Notes: a model not told the origin generated them from the letters alone. A stretch of DNA of 14,755 nucleotides from an uncultured Chitinophaga sp. (GCF_937874145.1 NZ_CALNBI010000041.1:1-14755); one strand, 5' to 3'. Shown: positions 6,385 through 13,115, numbered from the stretch's first letter. Numbers and translations: made by a program.

Positions 6385-7404
6385 ATGAGCAACACCCACC
6401 CGCACGAATTTTTTATGCAACGTTGCATCGGCCTGGCGCTGAAAGGTTCCGGGCATGTATCGCCCAACCCTATGGTTGGCGCGGTGCTCGTGCAGGAAGG
6501 GGGGATCATCGGCGAAGGGGACCACCATTTCTGGGGAGGCCCCCATGCCGAAGTGAACTGCGTCAACAGCGTGCCCCCGGAACTGCAGGAGCTCATCCCC
6601 AGGTCTACCCTCTATGTTTCCCTGGAGCCCTGCGCGCATCACGGCAAAACGCCGCCCTGCGCCGATCTCGTAATAGCGCAGAATATCCCGGAAGTGGTGA
6701 TCGGGTGTGTGGACCTCTTCTCTAAAGTAGCCGGTAAAGGCATCGAAAAACTCCGGCAGGCCGGCATCGGCGTAACCGTGGGCGTACTGGAAGATGCCTG
6801 CCGTTACCTCAACCGCCGGTTCTTCACCTTCCATGAACAGCTGCGGCCTTATGTCGTACTCAAATGGGCGCAATCGGCCGATGGTTTCATCGCCCCGCCC
6901 GACCGCTCTCCTGTCCGCATTTCCAACCCGTTTGCCGATCGCCTCGTGCATCGCTGGCGTACGGAAGAAGCGGGTATCATGGTGGGTACGCAAACTGCTT
7001 TGCTGGATAATCCACGGCTCACGGCCCGCCTCTGGCCGGGGAAGTCGCCGGTCCGCATCGTGCTGGATCTCGACAGCAAGGTGCCGGGGAGCCATTATGT
7101 AAAAGACGGATCGGTGCGCACGCTCATTCTTACTTCCGCGGAAATCGATGCGGAGCAGGCCCTCGTGCCCCAGGTGCTCGCGCAGCTGCATAAGGAATCT
7201 GTCCTCAGCGTGATCGTGGAAGGCGGCGCTTTGCTGTTGCAACAGTTTATCAGCGGCGGGCATTGGGACGAGGCGCGCGTCATCACCGGCCAGATGGCAT
7301 TAAGCGGCGGTTTGCCGGCGCCCGTGCTTAAAAACGCACTGCTGAAAGAAAGCGCTTACATCGCTGGCGACAGGATCGATACCTTTGTCCCCGCCTTTAC
7401 TTAA
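6385..7404 (+). CDS. ribD: Bifunctional riboflavin deaminase/reductase
   Basis: A 339-residue two-domain cytoplasmic enzyme for the second and third steps of riboflavin synthesis: deamination of the pyrimidine, then NADPH-dependent reduction of the ribosyl side chain. The N-terminal deaminase domain (1-145) has the zinc site His54 with catalytic Glu56 in HAEVNC, and Cys83 and Cys92 in EPCAHHGKTPPC. The C-terminal reductase domain (about 155-339) begins with VVLKWAQSADGFIA (157-170), followed by RISNPFADRLVHRWR and IMVGTQTALLDNPRLTAR, the family's substrate and NADPH-binding blocks. It is slightly shorter than E. coli RibD (367 aa). yigZ follows after 9 nt on the same strand, so the two form an operon. 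No other riboflavin genes are nearby. Confidence 0.95.
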   Translation: MSNTHPHEFFMQRCIGLALKGSGHVSPNPMVGAVLVQEGGIIGEGDHHFWGGPHAEVNCVNSVPPELQELIPRSTLYVSLEPCAHHGKTPPCADLVIAQNIPEVVIGCVDLFSKVAGKGIEKLRQAGIGVTVGVLEDACRYLNRRFFTFHEQLRPYVVLKWAQSADGFIAPPDRSPVRISNPFADRLVHRWRTEEAGIMVGTQTALLDNPRLTARLWPGKSPVRIVLDLDSKVPGSHYVKDGSVRTLILTSAEIDAEQALVPQVLAQLHKESVLSVIVEGGALLLQQFISGGHWDEARVITGQMALSGGLPAPVLKNALLKESAYIAGDRIDTFVPAFT

Positions 7405-7413
7405 AACCAGGAA

Positions 7414-8010
7414 ATGAACGTTTATTATACGATTGAAAAAAAGTCAGTAGCCGAATTCAAAGACCGGGGCAGCAAGTTCCTCGCTTACGCCTTCCCGGTT
7501 AAAAATACCGACCAGGTGAAAGAATGCCTGCAGGAAGTGAAAAAGGAACACCCCAAAGCCACGCACCATTGCTATGCGTACAGGCTGGGGACAGACGGTA
7601 CGCAGTTCCGCGCGGTAGACGACGGCGAGCCCGCGGGATCGGCCGGGAAACCAATTCTCGGGCAGATCGACAGCAAGCAGCTGACCGACGTGCTGGTGGT
7701 GGTGGTGCGTTATTTCGGAGGCACCCTGCTGGGCGTGCCGGGGCTCATCAATGCATACAAGATGAGCGGCGCGATGTCCCTGCAACTGATACCTGCTGTG
7801 CAGAAAAACGTGGAAGCGCGCTTCCTGCTCGTATTTGATTATACGATCCTCAACGAAGTGATGATGGTGGTGAAGCAGAACAATTGCACCGTGCACAAGC
7901 AGGATATCCAGTTATTCTGCAGCATGGAAATCGGTATCCCCAAAGCCAGCCTGGACCTCACACTGCTCCGGCTGCGAGATATCTACAACCTCGAGATCAA
8001 ACCGCTCTGA
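7414..8010 (+). CDS. yigZ: YigZ/IMPACT family protein
   Basis: A 198-residue protein of the YigZ (UPF0029/IMPACT) family, whose biochemical role in bacteria is not settled; a link to translation or the ribosome is usually suspected from the eukaryotic homologue IMPACT. The N-terminal Impact domain (1-125) contains THHCYAYRLGTDG (50-62), DDGEPAGSAGKPIL (69-82) and LVVVVRYFGGTLLGVPGLINAY (94-115). The C-terminal part (130-198) is the DUF1949 ferredoxin-like domain. No signal peptide. It sits 9 nt after ribD and should be co-transcribed with it. Its TGA abuts the stop codon of the convergent lipoprotein gene with no intervening base, leaving no room for a dedicated terminator. Confidence 0.92.
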   Translation: MNVYYTIEKKSVAEFKDRGSKFLAYAFPVKNTDQVKECLQEVKKEHPKATHHCYAYRLGTDGTQFRAVDDGEPAGSAGKPILGQIDSKQLTDVLVVVVRYFGGTLLGVPGLINAYKMSGAMSLQLIPAVQKNVEARFLLVFDYTILNEVMMVVKQNNCTVHKQDIQLFCSMEIGIPKASLDLTLLRLRDIYNLEIKPL

Positions 8011-9207
8011 TCAGGGTAGCGCCGTCGTAATTTCTTTCAGGTTAACTCCGAAAATCTTCTTTGTGATGTCTCCGAGATGTTTTTCGCTGCCTTCCAGGTG
8101 GATGGTGCGGTGGAAGTGTTGCATCCTGCCTTTGGGTTTCAGCAATGCGGCCGGGGAGGTGCTTTGCACTTCCACGAACCTGCCCCGCGCAACGGTGTTT
8201 TCCGGTCCGTTGTTGCGGATGGTGAGCACTTCCGCGCGCGTGTCCGTCGCGGTTGCGCCGAGGTACAGCGCGGGGTTGCGCGGCAGAGTGAATTGGATTA
8301 CGGTCAGCAGCTTGCGTTCGGGATCGTAAATACCCATGAAATTTAGCGCCGAAGCCTGTTGAACACCCAGTTCCATTTCGAAGTTGCCGTCGGCCCGGAA
8401 AAAGGCGACATTGTTTTTCACGAGGAAGCGTTCTTTGGGTATTTCCGTGCCCGTATGCACCTTGCCGCCTTTGCGGAGGGGGATGATGCCGACGGACTGC
8501 GGGCCGGCGGCAAACATGCCGCGGATGCGGATGGCGGTGGTGCCATGGGAGGTGTCCCAGCGCTGGGTACCGGTGTTGAGGAGAATGTTGTCGGAATGGA
8601 AGCCTACGGCGTGGACGCTCCGGTGGATGTCGGCGCCGAGATAGTTGTGCAGGTCGCGGCGGGAGAGGAGCGTGATGGTGCGGGTGATATGTGCGTTGAG
8701 GGGATTGTTTTTGGAATTGGGGAGCAGCGCGTCGCCTTCCAGGGTGATGACGCCTTTTGCGGAGGGCACCTGGCGTAGCAGGACGGAGTCGCGTAGCGGA
8801 TCGGGGAGCGGCGTGGCGGGAAGGGAATCGTTCGGAACAAGCGCCGTGCTGTCGGGCAAGGGGCCGAAGAGGAGGCGGTCTTCCCCGCCGAAGGTGCTGA
8901 AATGAAATTGTTTCCCGTTTTCGATGGTGCCGTAATTGAGGAATCCGAAGCTGCGGCCGTCGTCGGCCACGGTAGAGCTCATTACGCGGCCCTGCCATCC
9001 GGCAACGATGGCGATGGCGGATTTGCTGGTGCTGTCTTTCAATACGGCCGGCGAAGTGAATGCCCGCAGGAAATCGATGTCTGCTGCGAAGTTATCGGGC
9101 CGTGATATGGTTTGTTCCTGTTGGACAGGGGCCTTGGCCTGCTGGCTGTTGTTGTTGCATGCGAAAAACAGGGTGAGCAGGCAAGCGGCCGGGATAGATT
9201 TGTGCAT
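8011..9207 (-). CDS. DUF6786-like lipoprotein
   Basis: A 398-residue predicted lipoprotein. The N-terminus MHKSIPAACLLTLFFACNNN has a hydrophobic signal ending at Cys17, followed by a polar Asn/Gln-rich linker, typical of Bacteroidota outer-membrane or periplasmic lipoproteins. The mature part carries blocks I associate with the DUF6786 family, widespread in Bacteroidota: GRVMSSTVADDGRSFGFLNY, then a FGGEDR motif, and later a VGFHSDN/GMFAAG region and VIQFTLP. The predominance of beta-strand-like segments suggests a carbohydrate-mutarotase-like sandwich, but that is inference and no enzymatic role is established. The FGGEDRLLFGP segment lacks the FWLGPEGGQ continuation I recall from the family, so it may be divergent. 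It is convergent with yigZ and stands alone on its strand. Confidence 0.72.
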   Translation of the reverse strand: MHKSIPAACLLTLFFACNNNSQQAKAPVQQEQTISRPDNFAADIDFLRAFTSPAVLKDSTSKSAIAIVAGWQGRVMSSTVADDGRSFGFLNYGTIENGKQFHFSTFGGEDRLLFGPLPDSTALVPNDSLPATPLPDPLRDSVLLRQVPSAKGVITLEGDALLPNSKNNPLNAHITRTITLLSRRDLHNYLGADIHRSVHAVGFHSDNILLNTGTQRWDTSHGTTAIRIRGMFAAGPQSVGIIPLRKGGKVHTGTEIPKERFLVKNNVAFFRADGNFEMELGVQQASALNFMGIYDPERKLLTVIQFTLPRNPALYLGATATDTRAEVLTIRNNGPENTVARGRFVEVQSTSPAALLKPKGRMQHFHRTIHLEGSEKHLGDITKKIFGVNLKEITTALP

Positions 9208-9353
9208 ATGCGGAATAGTCTCGCTTCCAAAATTTGTACAATGATAAATTAATTTCTTTAATAACGGTAAGTGCGCATTTCCAGTATGGGCGCGGGCTAC
9301 AAAGGGAGCCGATGCACAGGGGAATATTTTTTTTGAATTTTTTGAGAATATAA

Positions 9354-9384
9354 TTTGCTGAATTCAAACTCTTTCCTATTTTTG
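9354..9384 (+). promoter_or_regulatory. Promoter of tRNA-Gly
   Basis: A textbook Bacteroidota promoter: TTTG (9354-9357), exactly 19 nt, then TATTTTTG followed by C (9377-9384). The tRNA starts 19 nt after the -7 element, consistent with a short 5' leader. The same architecture precedes the first tRNA-Leu gene at 12383-12413. Confidence 0.8.
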
Positions 9385-9402
9385 CAATCCCAAAACGGAC
9401 AA

Positions 9403-9475
<73 letters not shown>

Positions 9476-9484
9476 CAGAAACAG

Positions 9485-9515
9485 AAGCCTGATTGCATAG
9501 CAGTCAGGCTTTTTT
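9485..9515 (+). terminator. Terminator of tRNA-Gly
   Basis: The arms AAGCCTGA (9485-9492) and TCAGGCTT (9504-9511) form a perfect 8-bp stem with an 11-nt loop and run into six T (9510-9515), starting 9 nt after the tRNA. Confidence 0.88.
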
Positions 9516-9765
9516 GTTTTTGGTTAGTTCCGGGTTGATTTCGGATCAGGTAAAATTGGATCAAGTTGAGAAGTTGGGGGAAGAATTAAAAAGTCGTTGT
9601 GTTGCATGCTTTATCAGTGATCTCCGTGGACCAGAACTACAAACAACGGATCAGGTAAAATTACCGGTGGATGGAGTGGATCCGGCAATTGTTGTAATGA
9701 AATGAGAACCGGGAAAATGACGAAAATCATACCGGCCACCTGGTGAAATAACGTTGGAGGGGCAT
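9516..9765. other. Gene-free stretch with a direct repeat; possible gene remnant
   Basis: About 250 bp between the tRNA-Gly terminator and the terminator of the small membrane-protein gene. It holds no convincing gene. A plus-strand frame of 70 codons (9493-9705) is open, but its ATG lies inside the terminator hairpin and I recognise no family in its product. The 16-bp sequence CGGATCAGGTAAAATT occurs twice (9542-9557 and 9647-9662), exactly 105 bp or 35 codons apart, so the frame would read (S/T)DQVKL both times. The stretch looks more AT-rich than the neighbouring genes. This fits a decayed gene or a remnant of DNA acquired next to a tRNA, but neither is proven. I see no copy of the tRNA 3' end that would mark an attachment site. 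Confidence 0.4.
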
Positions 9766-9794
9766 AAAAAAAGCCGCGCTTTACAGCACGGCTT
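9766..9794 (-). terminator. Terminator of the small membrane-protein gene
   Basis: On the minus strand a GC-rich stem (arms 9787-9794 and 9771-9779, one C-A mismatch) with a short loop runs into seven T (plus-strand A run 9766-9772). It lies about 20 nt after the stop of the small gene at 9816. Confidence 0.75.
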
Positions 9795-9815
9795 CTATAT
9801 TTTTCAATCCGGAGA

Positions 9816-10010
9816 TTATTTGTATTTCGGACTGTAAAGGGAGCTTTCGGGTACGGTAACCTTGGGCTTTTTATAACGGTGCTCCGACAGCTTGTAGCAG
9901 CCACCCAGCACAAAACCCAGAACGCAGGCCAGTTTCAGGTAGAAAAGGAAACGGGAGGAAGATACCCAGTCGCGGGTGAAATCATTCTTATTTTCAACTG
10001 TATGCTCCAT
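9816..10010 (-). CDS. Small single-pass membrane protein, 64 aa, unrecognised
   Basis: I recognise no named family. A polar N-terminus (MEHTVENKNDFTRDW) precedes one membrane helix at about 20-38 (RFLFYLKLACVLGFVLGGC), followed by a basic tail with VTVPESSLYSPKYK. There is no signal-peptide cleavage site, so it is probably a membrane-anchored small protein. A complete promoter (TTTG, 20 nt, TAAGTTTG; 10030-10061) directly upstream and a terminator directly downstream make it an independent unit, which strengthens the case that this short frame is real. I start at the ATG at 10010; an in-frame ATG six bases earlier (10016) is possible but would leave a leader of only about 8 nt. It lies downstream of the glycosyltransferase gene on the same strand. 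Confidence 0.75.
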   Translation of the reverse strand: MEHTVENKNDFTRDWVSSSRFLFYLKLACVLGFVLGGCYKLSEHRYKKPKVTVPESSLYSPKYK

Positions 10011-10029
10011 ATACAAATTTTTCGCTGTG

Positions 10030-10061
10030 CAAACTTACAAAGTAAAATGTCAAAGTCCAAA
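10030..10061 (-). promoter_or_regulatory. Promoter of the 64-aa membrane-protein gene
   Basis: On the minus strand TTTG (plus 10058-10061) is followed after 20 nt by TAAGTTTG and C (plus 10030-10037), an exact match to the Bacteroidota consensus. It fills the short gap between the glycosyltransferase stop (10070) and the small gene, so the small gene can be transcribed independently. Confidence 0.75.
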
Positions 10062-10069
10062 TAACCCGT

Positions 10070-11113
10070 TTATTTCTTCCCCGGTTTGGACAGCTCGGAG
10101 AACTTGCGGCGGTTCAGGAAATAGTAGCGCCAGATCATGATGCCGTGGAAAACGCCGTGCAGGTCGAACAGCCGCTTGCGGGGCAAAGTGTCCGGCGGCT
10201 GGTTGCGGGTTTCGCGGCGCCAGCGGTAGTAGTCGCGGTACGCGCGGAAGATGGCTGTCATATCTTTCGGCTTGCCGGAAACGAGGCTTTTGGCGGCGGC
10301 CATCATATCCAGTACCAGGCGCTGCGAGAGGATGATCCATTGCTCCTGGAAATGGAGGTTCTTGCGCAGCATGATAAGGTTGTTGCGGAAATTGAGGTAC
10401 AGCTTCCTGGGGTTCCCCTGCGGCAGGCTCCCGCCGCCCACATGGTATACCACAGAATCGGGGCAATACCCGATCCGGTATCCTGCCCGCTGCAGCCGCC
10501 AGCAGAGATCCACCTCTTCCATATGCGCAAAGAAATACGGATCGAATCCGCCCATCTCCCTGTAAACAGCAGCACGGATGAACAGCGCCGCGCCGCTGGC
10601 CCAGAATATGTCCTGCGGGGTGTCGTACTGGCCGTTATCTTTCTCCGTCGTATACAGGATGCGCCCGCGGCAGAAGGTGTATCCCAGGATATCCATCCAG
10701 CCGCCGGCCGCACCGGCATATTCAAAGCAGTCTCGCTCGGCCCAGGCGCGGAGTTTGGGCTGGCAGGCCGCCATGTCGGGGTTGGCCTGCAGGTGCGCAA
10801 CAACGGGCCCTATCCAATTGGGGTCCACTTCCACGTCCTGGTTCAGCAACACGAAAATATCGGCCTCCACATGCTGCAGGGCCTCGTTATATCCGCCTGC
10901 GAAACCGCTGTTGCTGGCGTTGCGGATGATCTTTACAGAAGGGAATTGCTGTTGTGTGTAAGCCACGCTGTCGTCGGTAGAAGCATTGTCGGCCAGGATG
11001 ATATCCAATTGCCCGGCGTATACGGAAGCGCATACGGATGGCAGGAACTTCTCCAGGAAATTCCTTCCGTTCCAGTTCAGGATAACAACAGCGACCGATG
11101 GCAGAACTGACAA
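10070..11113 (-). CDS. Family 2 glycosyltransferase (rhamnosyltransferase-like)
   Basis: A 347-residue GT-A fold glycosyltransferase of family 2, probably acting on the cytoplasmic face of the inner membrane in polysaccharide or glycan assembly. The order of motifs is standard: VAVVILNWNG (7-16), ADNASTDDS (41-49), NSGFAGGYNEAL (68-79), the DXD-like NQDVEVDP (91-98), WASGAALFIRAAVYREMGGFD (171-191) and HMEEVDLCWRL (197-207), with YHVGGGS after it. This set is typical of dTDP-rhamnosyltransferase-like members, but the donor sugar cannot be read from sequence. The reading frame has no ATG near its start; the only plausible start is TTG at 11113, with a stop upstream before any ATG in frame. It is divergent from the histidine kinase gene and followed by the small membrane-protein gene. 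No other glycan genes are nearby. Confidence 0.9.
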   Translation of the reverse strand: MSVLPSVAVVILNWNGRNFLEKFLPSVCASVYAGQLDIILADNASTDDSVAYTQQQFPSVKIIRNASNSGFAGGYNEALQHVEADIFVLLNQDVEVDPNWIGPVVAHLQANPDMAACQPKLRAWAERDCFEYAGAAGGWMDILGYTFCRGRILYTTEKDNGQYDTPQDIFWASGAALFIRAAVYREMGGFDPYFFAHMEEVDLCWRLQRAGYRIGYCPDSVVYHVGGGSLPQGNPRKLYLNFRNNLIMLRKNLHFQEQWIILSQRLVLDMMAAAKSLVSGKPKDMTAIFRAYRDYYRWRRETRNQPPDTLPRKRLFDLHGVFHGIMIWRYYFLNRRKFSELSKPGKK

Positions 11114-11150
11114 ATGCGTAGGTTTATGGCTTGACTAATTATTTTTTAGC

Positions 11151-11166
11151 GTTGCAAATATGCAAC
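11151..11166. repeat. Inverted repeat between divergent glycosyltransferase and kinase genes
   Basis: GTTGCA and TGCAAC form perfect 6-bp arms around AATA, in the 97-bp region shared by two divergent genes. It is a possible regulator site. No exact promoter element is visible on either strand here; on the minus strand the right-hand part gives CATATTTG, one mismatch from TAnnTTTG. Confidence 0.35.
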
Positions 11167-11210
11167 AAAGCCTCCAAATATTACTAAATTAGTTTATTGT
11201 TAACGGCCGC

Positions 11211-12377
11211 ATGGCCGTCATTATCCGAATCCTGATGTTTAGACAATTTACCGGCTGGAAAATCTCATTGATCGCAGTGGCGGTCGCTATCATCGTAACC
11301 ACCATCTGGTTCGTCAATAACCTGTCCGAAAAAATACAGGAAGAGGAAACGAAGAAAGTAGCCACCTGGGTGGAAGCGAACCGCGAACTGCTGCAGGCTT
11401 CGCCCGACGCGAACCTGAACCTGGCCGTGGAGATCGTGACCACCAACACCACTATTCCCCTGATCCTGACCGACGAGCAGGGCCATATCATCGACCACCG
11501 CAACCTCGATTCCCAACTGGTGGTGCGCGATACGGCGTACCTGGAGCGGCAGCTGGAGAATTTCCGGCAGCAGCACCCGCCTTTCATTATGGCGGTAGAC
11601 TCGCATTCCAATAATTACATCTATTACGGCGATTCCGTCATCCTCCGGCAGGTGCGGTATTATCCCTATATCCAGCTGATCGTGGTGGCATTGTTTATCG
11701 GGCTCACGCTTTTCGCCTTGTCTTCCACCAACCGCGCGGTCCAGAACCAGGTATGGGTGGGCATGGCGAAGGAAACGGCCCACCAGCTGGGGACGCCGCT
11801 GTCTTCCATGGAAGCCTGGCTGGAGATATTGAAGGAAAACGAAGAAGCGCGCGTTATCGCCGGCGAGCTCGGCAAGGATGTGGACCGTCTCAAACTGATT
11901 ACGGACCGGTTTTCCAAGATCGGGAGCGTCCCCAGCCTGGAGGAACGCAACGTGGTGGAACAGGTGGCCGCCATGATGGCTTATATCAAGAAACGCGCCC
12001 CGCAGAAAGTAAATTTCACGCTGCAAACGGCCGAACAGGAACTGTCGGCCATGATCTCGCCCACACTGTTCGACTGGGTGATAGAAAACCTGCTCAAAAA
12101 CGCACTCGATGCCATGGAAGGCAAAGGCGAGATACAAGTACTCATCGAAAACCACCCCGCCCACCTCACGATCGACATAACCGACACCGGGAAAGGCATC
12201 CCCGCGCGGCTGCAGGAAAAGATCTTCCGCCCGGGCTTCAGCACCAAAAAGCGGGGCTGGGGGCTGGGGCTTTCCCTTGCCAGGCGCATCATCCAGGACT
12301 ACCACAAGGGGCGGCTGACGGTCAAATGGTCGGAGCAAAACAAGGGTACTACCTTCCGTATCTGGCTTCGGAAATAA
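11211..12377 (+). CDS. Sensor histidine kinase, orphan, membrane-bound
   Basis: A 388-residue two-component sensor kinase. Membrane segments at about 17-36 and 152-171 frame an extracytoplasmic sensor region of about 115 residues with a PAS/Cache-like look (TIPLILTDEQGHIIDHRNL). The cytoplasmic part contains the phospho-acceptor His191 in KETAHQLGTPLSSMEAW, an H-box variant with Gly-Thr-Pro common in Bacteroidota, where most kinases have RTPL. The ATPase domain shows the N-box VIENLLKNALDAM, the G1 box DTGKGIP, the F-box IFRPGFSTK and the G2 box GWGLGLSLARRI. All catalytic boxes are intact. No response regulator lies beside it, so its partner is unknown. The ATG at 11211 is chosen; a second in-frame ATG at 11235 would also keep the first membrane helix. 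The following gene is tRNA-Leu. Confidence 0.92.
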   Translation: MAVIIRILMFRQFTGWKISLIAVAVAIIVTTIWFVNNLSEKIQEEETKKVATWVEANRELLQASPDANLNLAVEIVTTNTTIPLILTDEQGHIIDHRNLDSQLVVRDTAYLERQLENFRQQHPPFIMAVDSHSNNYIYYGDSVILRQVRYYPYIQLIVVALFIGLTLFALSSTNRAVQNQVWVGMAKETAHQLGTPLSSMEAWLEILKENEEARVIAGELGKDVDRLKLITDRFSKIGSVPSLEERNVVEQVAAMMAYIKKRAPQKVNFTLQTAEQELSAMISPTLFDWVIENLLKNALDAMEGKGEIQVLIENHPAHLTIDITDTGKGIPARLQEKIFRPGFSTKKRGWGLGLSLARRIIQDYHKGRLTVKWSEQNKGTTFRIWLRK

Positions 12378-12382
12378 TTTTA

Positions 12383-12413
12383 TTTGGATATTTGTGAAAA
12401 GGCTTTATTTTTG
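12383..12413 (+). promoter_or_regulatory. Promoter of the first tRNA-Leu
   Basis: TTTG (12383-12386), exactly 19 nt, then TATTTTTG and C (12406-12413), six bases after the kinase stop codon. It is the same spacing and -7 sequence as the tRNA-Gly promoter. Confidence 0.8.
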
Positions 12414-12430
12414 CAACCCCAACAACGCAC

Positions 12431-12514
12431 GCGGAGGTGGCGAAATTGGTAGACGCGCTACTTTGAGGTGGTAGTGCCTGAAAGGGCTTGGGAGTTCGAA
12501 TCTCCTCCTCCGCA
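12431..12514 (+). tRNA. tRNA-Leu (anticodon GAG), copy 1
   Basis: An 84-nt class II tRNA with a long variable arm. The acceptor arm GCGGAGG pairs perfectly with CCTCCGC, the anticodon stem is CTACT/GGTAG with loop TTGAGGT (anticodon GAG, reading CUC/CUU), and the T stem is GGGAG/CTCCT with loop TTCGAAT. The discriminator base is A and CCA is not encoded. It has its own promoter and terminator. An almost identical copy lies 788 bp downstream. Confidence 0.97.
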
Positions 12515-12519
12515 CTAAG

Positions 12520-12550
12520 CACCGGCTGGTTATCCAGCCGGTGTTTTTTT
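12520..12550 (+). terminator. Terminator of the first tRNA-Leu
   Basis: A perfect 10-bp GC-rich stem (12520-12529 with 12534-12543) closes a 4-nt TTAT loop and is followed by seven T (12544-12550). It insulates the downstream toxin-antitoxin operon from tRNA transcription. Confidence 0.93.
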
Positions 12551-12570
12551 ATGTATTTATTTGGAATATA

Positions 12571-12597
12571 GTACGCATTTTTGTACTTAAATACGTA
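12571..12597. promoter_or_regulatory. Predicted YefM-YoeB operator: three GTAC cores
   Basis: Directly upstream of yefM the tetramer GTAC occurs at 12571-12574, 12583-12586 and 12594-12597, spaced 12 and 11 bp start to start, close to one helical turn. E. coli YefM is known to autoregulate by binding adjacent palindromes with a TGTACA core about 12 bp apart; here the flanks are only partly conserved. A weak promoter (TTTG at 12560-12563, 20 nt, TACTTAAA) would overlap these cores, as expected for repression. The role is inferred from family knowledge and position. Confidence 0.6.
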
Positions 12598-12600
12598 CTT

Positions 12601-12855
12601 ATGAGAGTTGTTAACTATTCAGAATTTCGCAGTAATCTCACGGAAAATCTTAATGCTGTGAATGATGACAGGGAAATTGTAATTGTTGCCCGATCCCAAG
12701 GAAAAAATGTTGTTGTAATGGACCTCGATGAGTATAACGCATTGCAGGAAACGTTACATTTGACAAGTACCAGGGCTAACCGTAAAAGACTCGAAGAAGC
12801 AATAACGGAAATGAATAAAGGAAAATCCGTTAAACACAAACTTATTGAAAAGTAA
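12601..12855 (+). CDS. yefM: YefM-family antitoxin (Phd/YefM superfamily)
   Basis: An 84-residue antitoxin of the Phd/YefM superfamily, which binds the operator through its N-terminal domain and neutralises the toxin with its flexible C-terminal half. The N-terminal MRVVNYSEFRSNLTENLNAV and the following IVIVARSQGKNVVVMDLDEYNALQET block align closely with E. coli YefM (MRTISYSEARQNL, LMSLEEYNSLEET), as does RANRKRLEEAI with ANARRLMDSI. The ATG at 12601 is chosen: a GTG 60 nt upstream in the same frame would put the terminator and operator inside the gene and add a hydrophobic stretch foreign to the family. By hand count the first 180 bases are 39% GC (70/180), against 67% for a 60-base sample of the neighbouring kinase gene (40/60 at 11761-11820). 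The toxin gene starts two bases after the stop. Confidence 0.93.
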   Translation: MRVVNYSEFRSNLTENLNAVNDDREIVIVARSQGKNVVVMDLDEYNALQETLHLTSTRANRKRLEEAITEMNKGKSVKHKLIEK

Positions 12856-12857
12856 CT

Positions 12858-13115
12858 ATGGAGTTAGCGTGGCAGACCCATGCCCGGGAAGACTATCTTT
12901 ATTGGCAACAACAAGATAAAAAAGTCCTGGAGCGCATTAATGAGCTGATTAAGGATGCGTTACGTTCGCCCTTTAAGGGTATGGGAAAACCGGAACCGTT
13001 AAAGGGCGATTTGGCGGGATTTTGGAGCCGCCGGATTACTGATGAGCACCGGTTAGTTTATATTGTTAGGGATAAGCGGTTGCATATTATTCAATGTTGG
13101 CTACATTATCACTAA
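12858..13115 (+). CDS. yoeB: YoeB-family toxin, ribosome-dependent mRNA endonuclease
   Basis: An 85-residue RelE-superfamily toxin that cleaves mRNA in the ribosomal A site when released from its antitoxin. It follows E. coli YoeB almost position for position: DYLYWQ, INELIKDA, GKPEPLK and GFWSRRITDEHRLVY. The residues known to matter in the family are all present with the same numbering: Glu46, Arg65, His83 and Tyr84. The C-terminus is WLHYH, one residue longer than E. coli (RYHY). The toxin should therefore be active. The stop of yefM and this ATG are separated by two bases, so translation is coupled, with antitoxin first as usual. No clear terminator follows before the second tRNA-Leu, about 100 bp downstream. 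Confidence 0.96.
   Translation: MELAWQTHAREDYLYWQQQDKKVLERINELIKDALRSPFKGMGKPEPLKGDLAGFWSRRITDEHRLVYIVRDKRLHIIQCWLHYH

Noticed and set aside
8042..8998. 318-codon minus-strand frame overlapping the lipoprotein gene
   Set aside because: The product is dominated by Arg, Pro and His, typical of a shifted reading of GC-rich DNA; the overlapping frame has a lipoprotein signal and family-like blocks.
10145..11110. 321-codon plus-strand frame opposite the glycosyltransferase
   Set aside because: Antisense to a gene with all GT2 motifs; no recognisable domain of its own.
12541..12600. Upstream GTG start extending YefM by 20 residues
   Set aside because: It would begin inside the tRNA terminator, run through the operator-like cores and add a hydrophobic leader absent from the family; the family N-terminus starts exactly at 12601.
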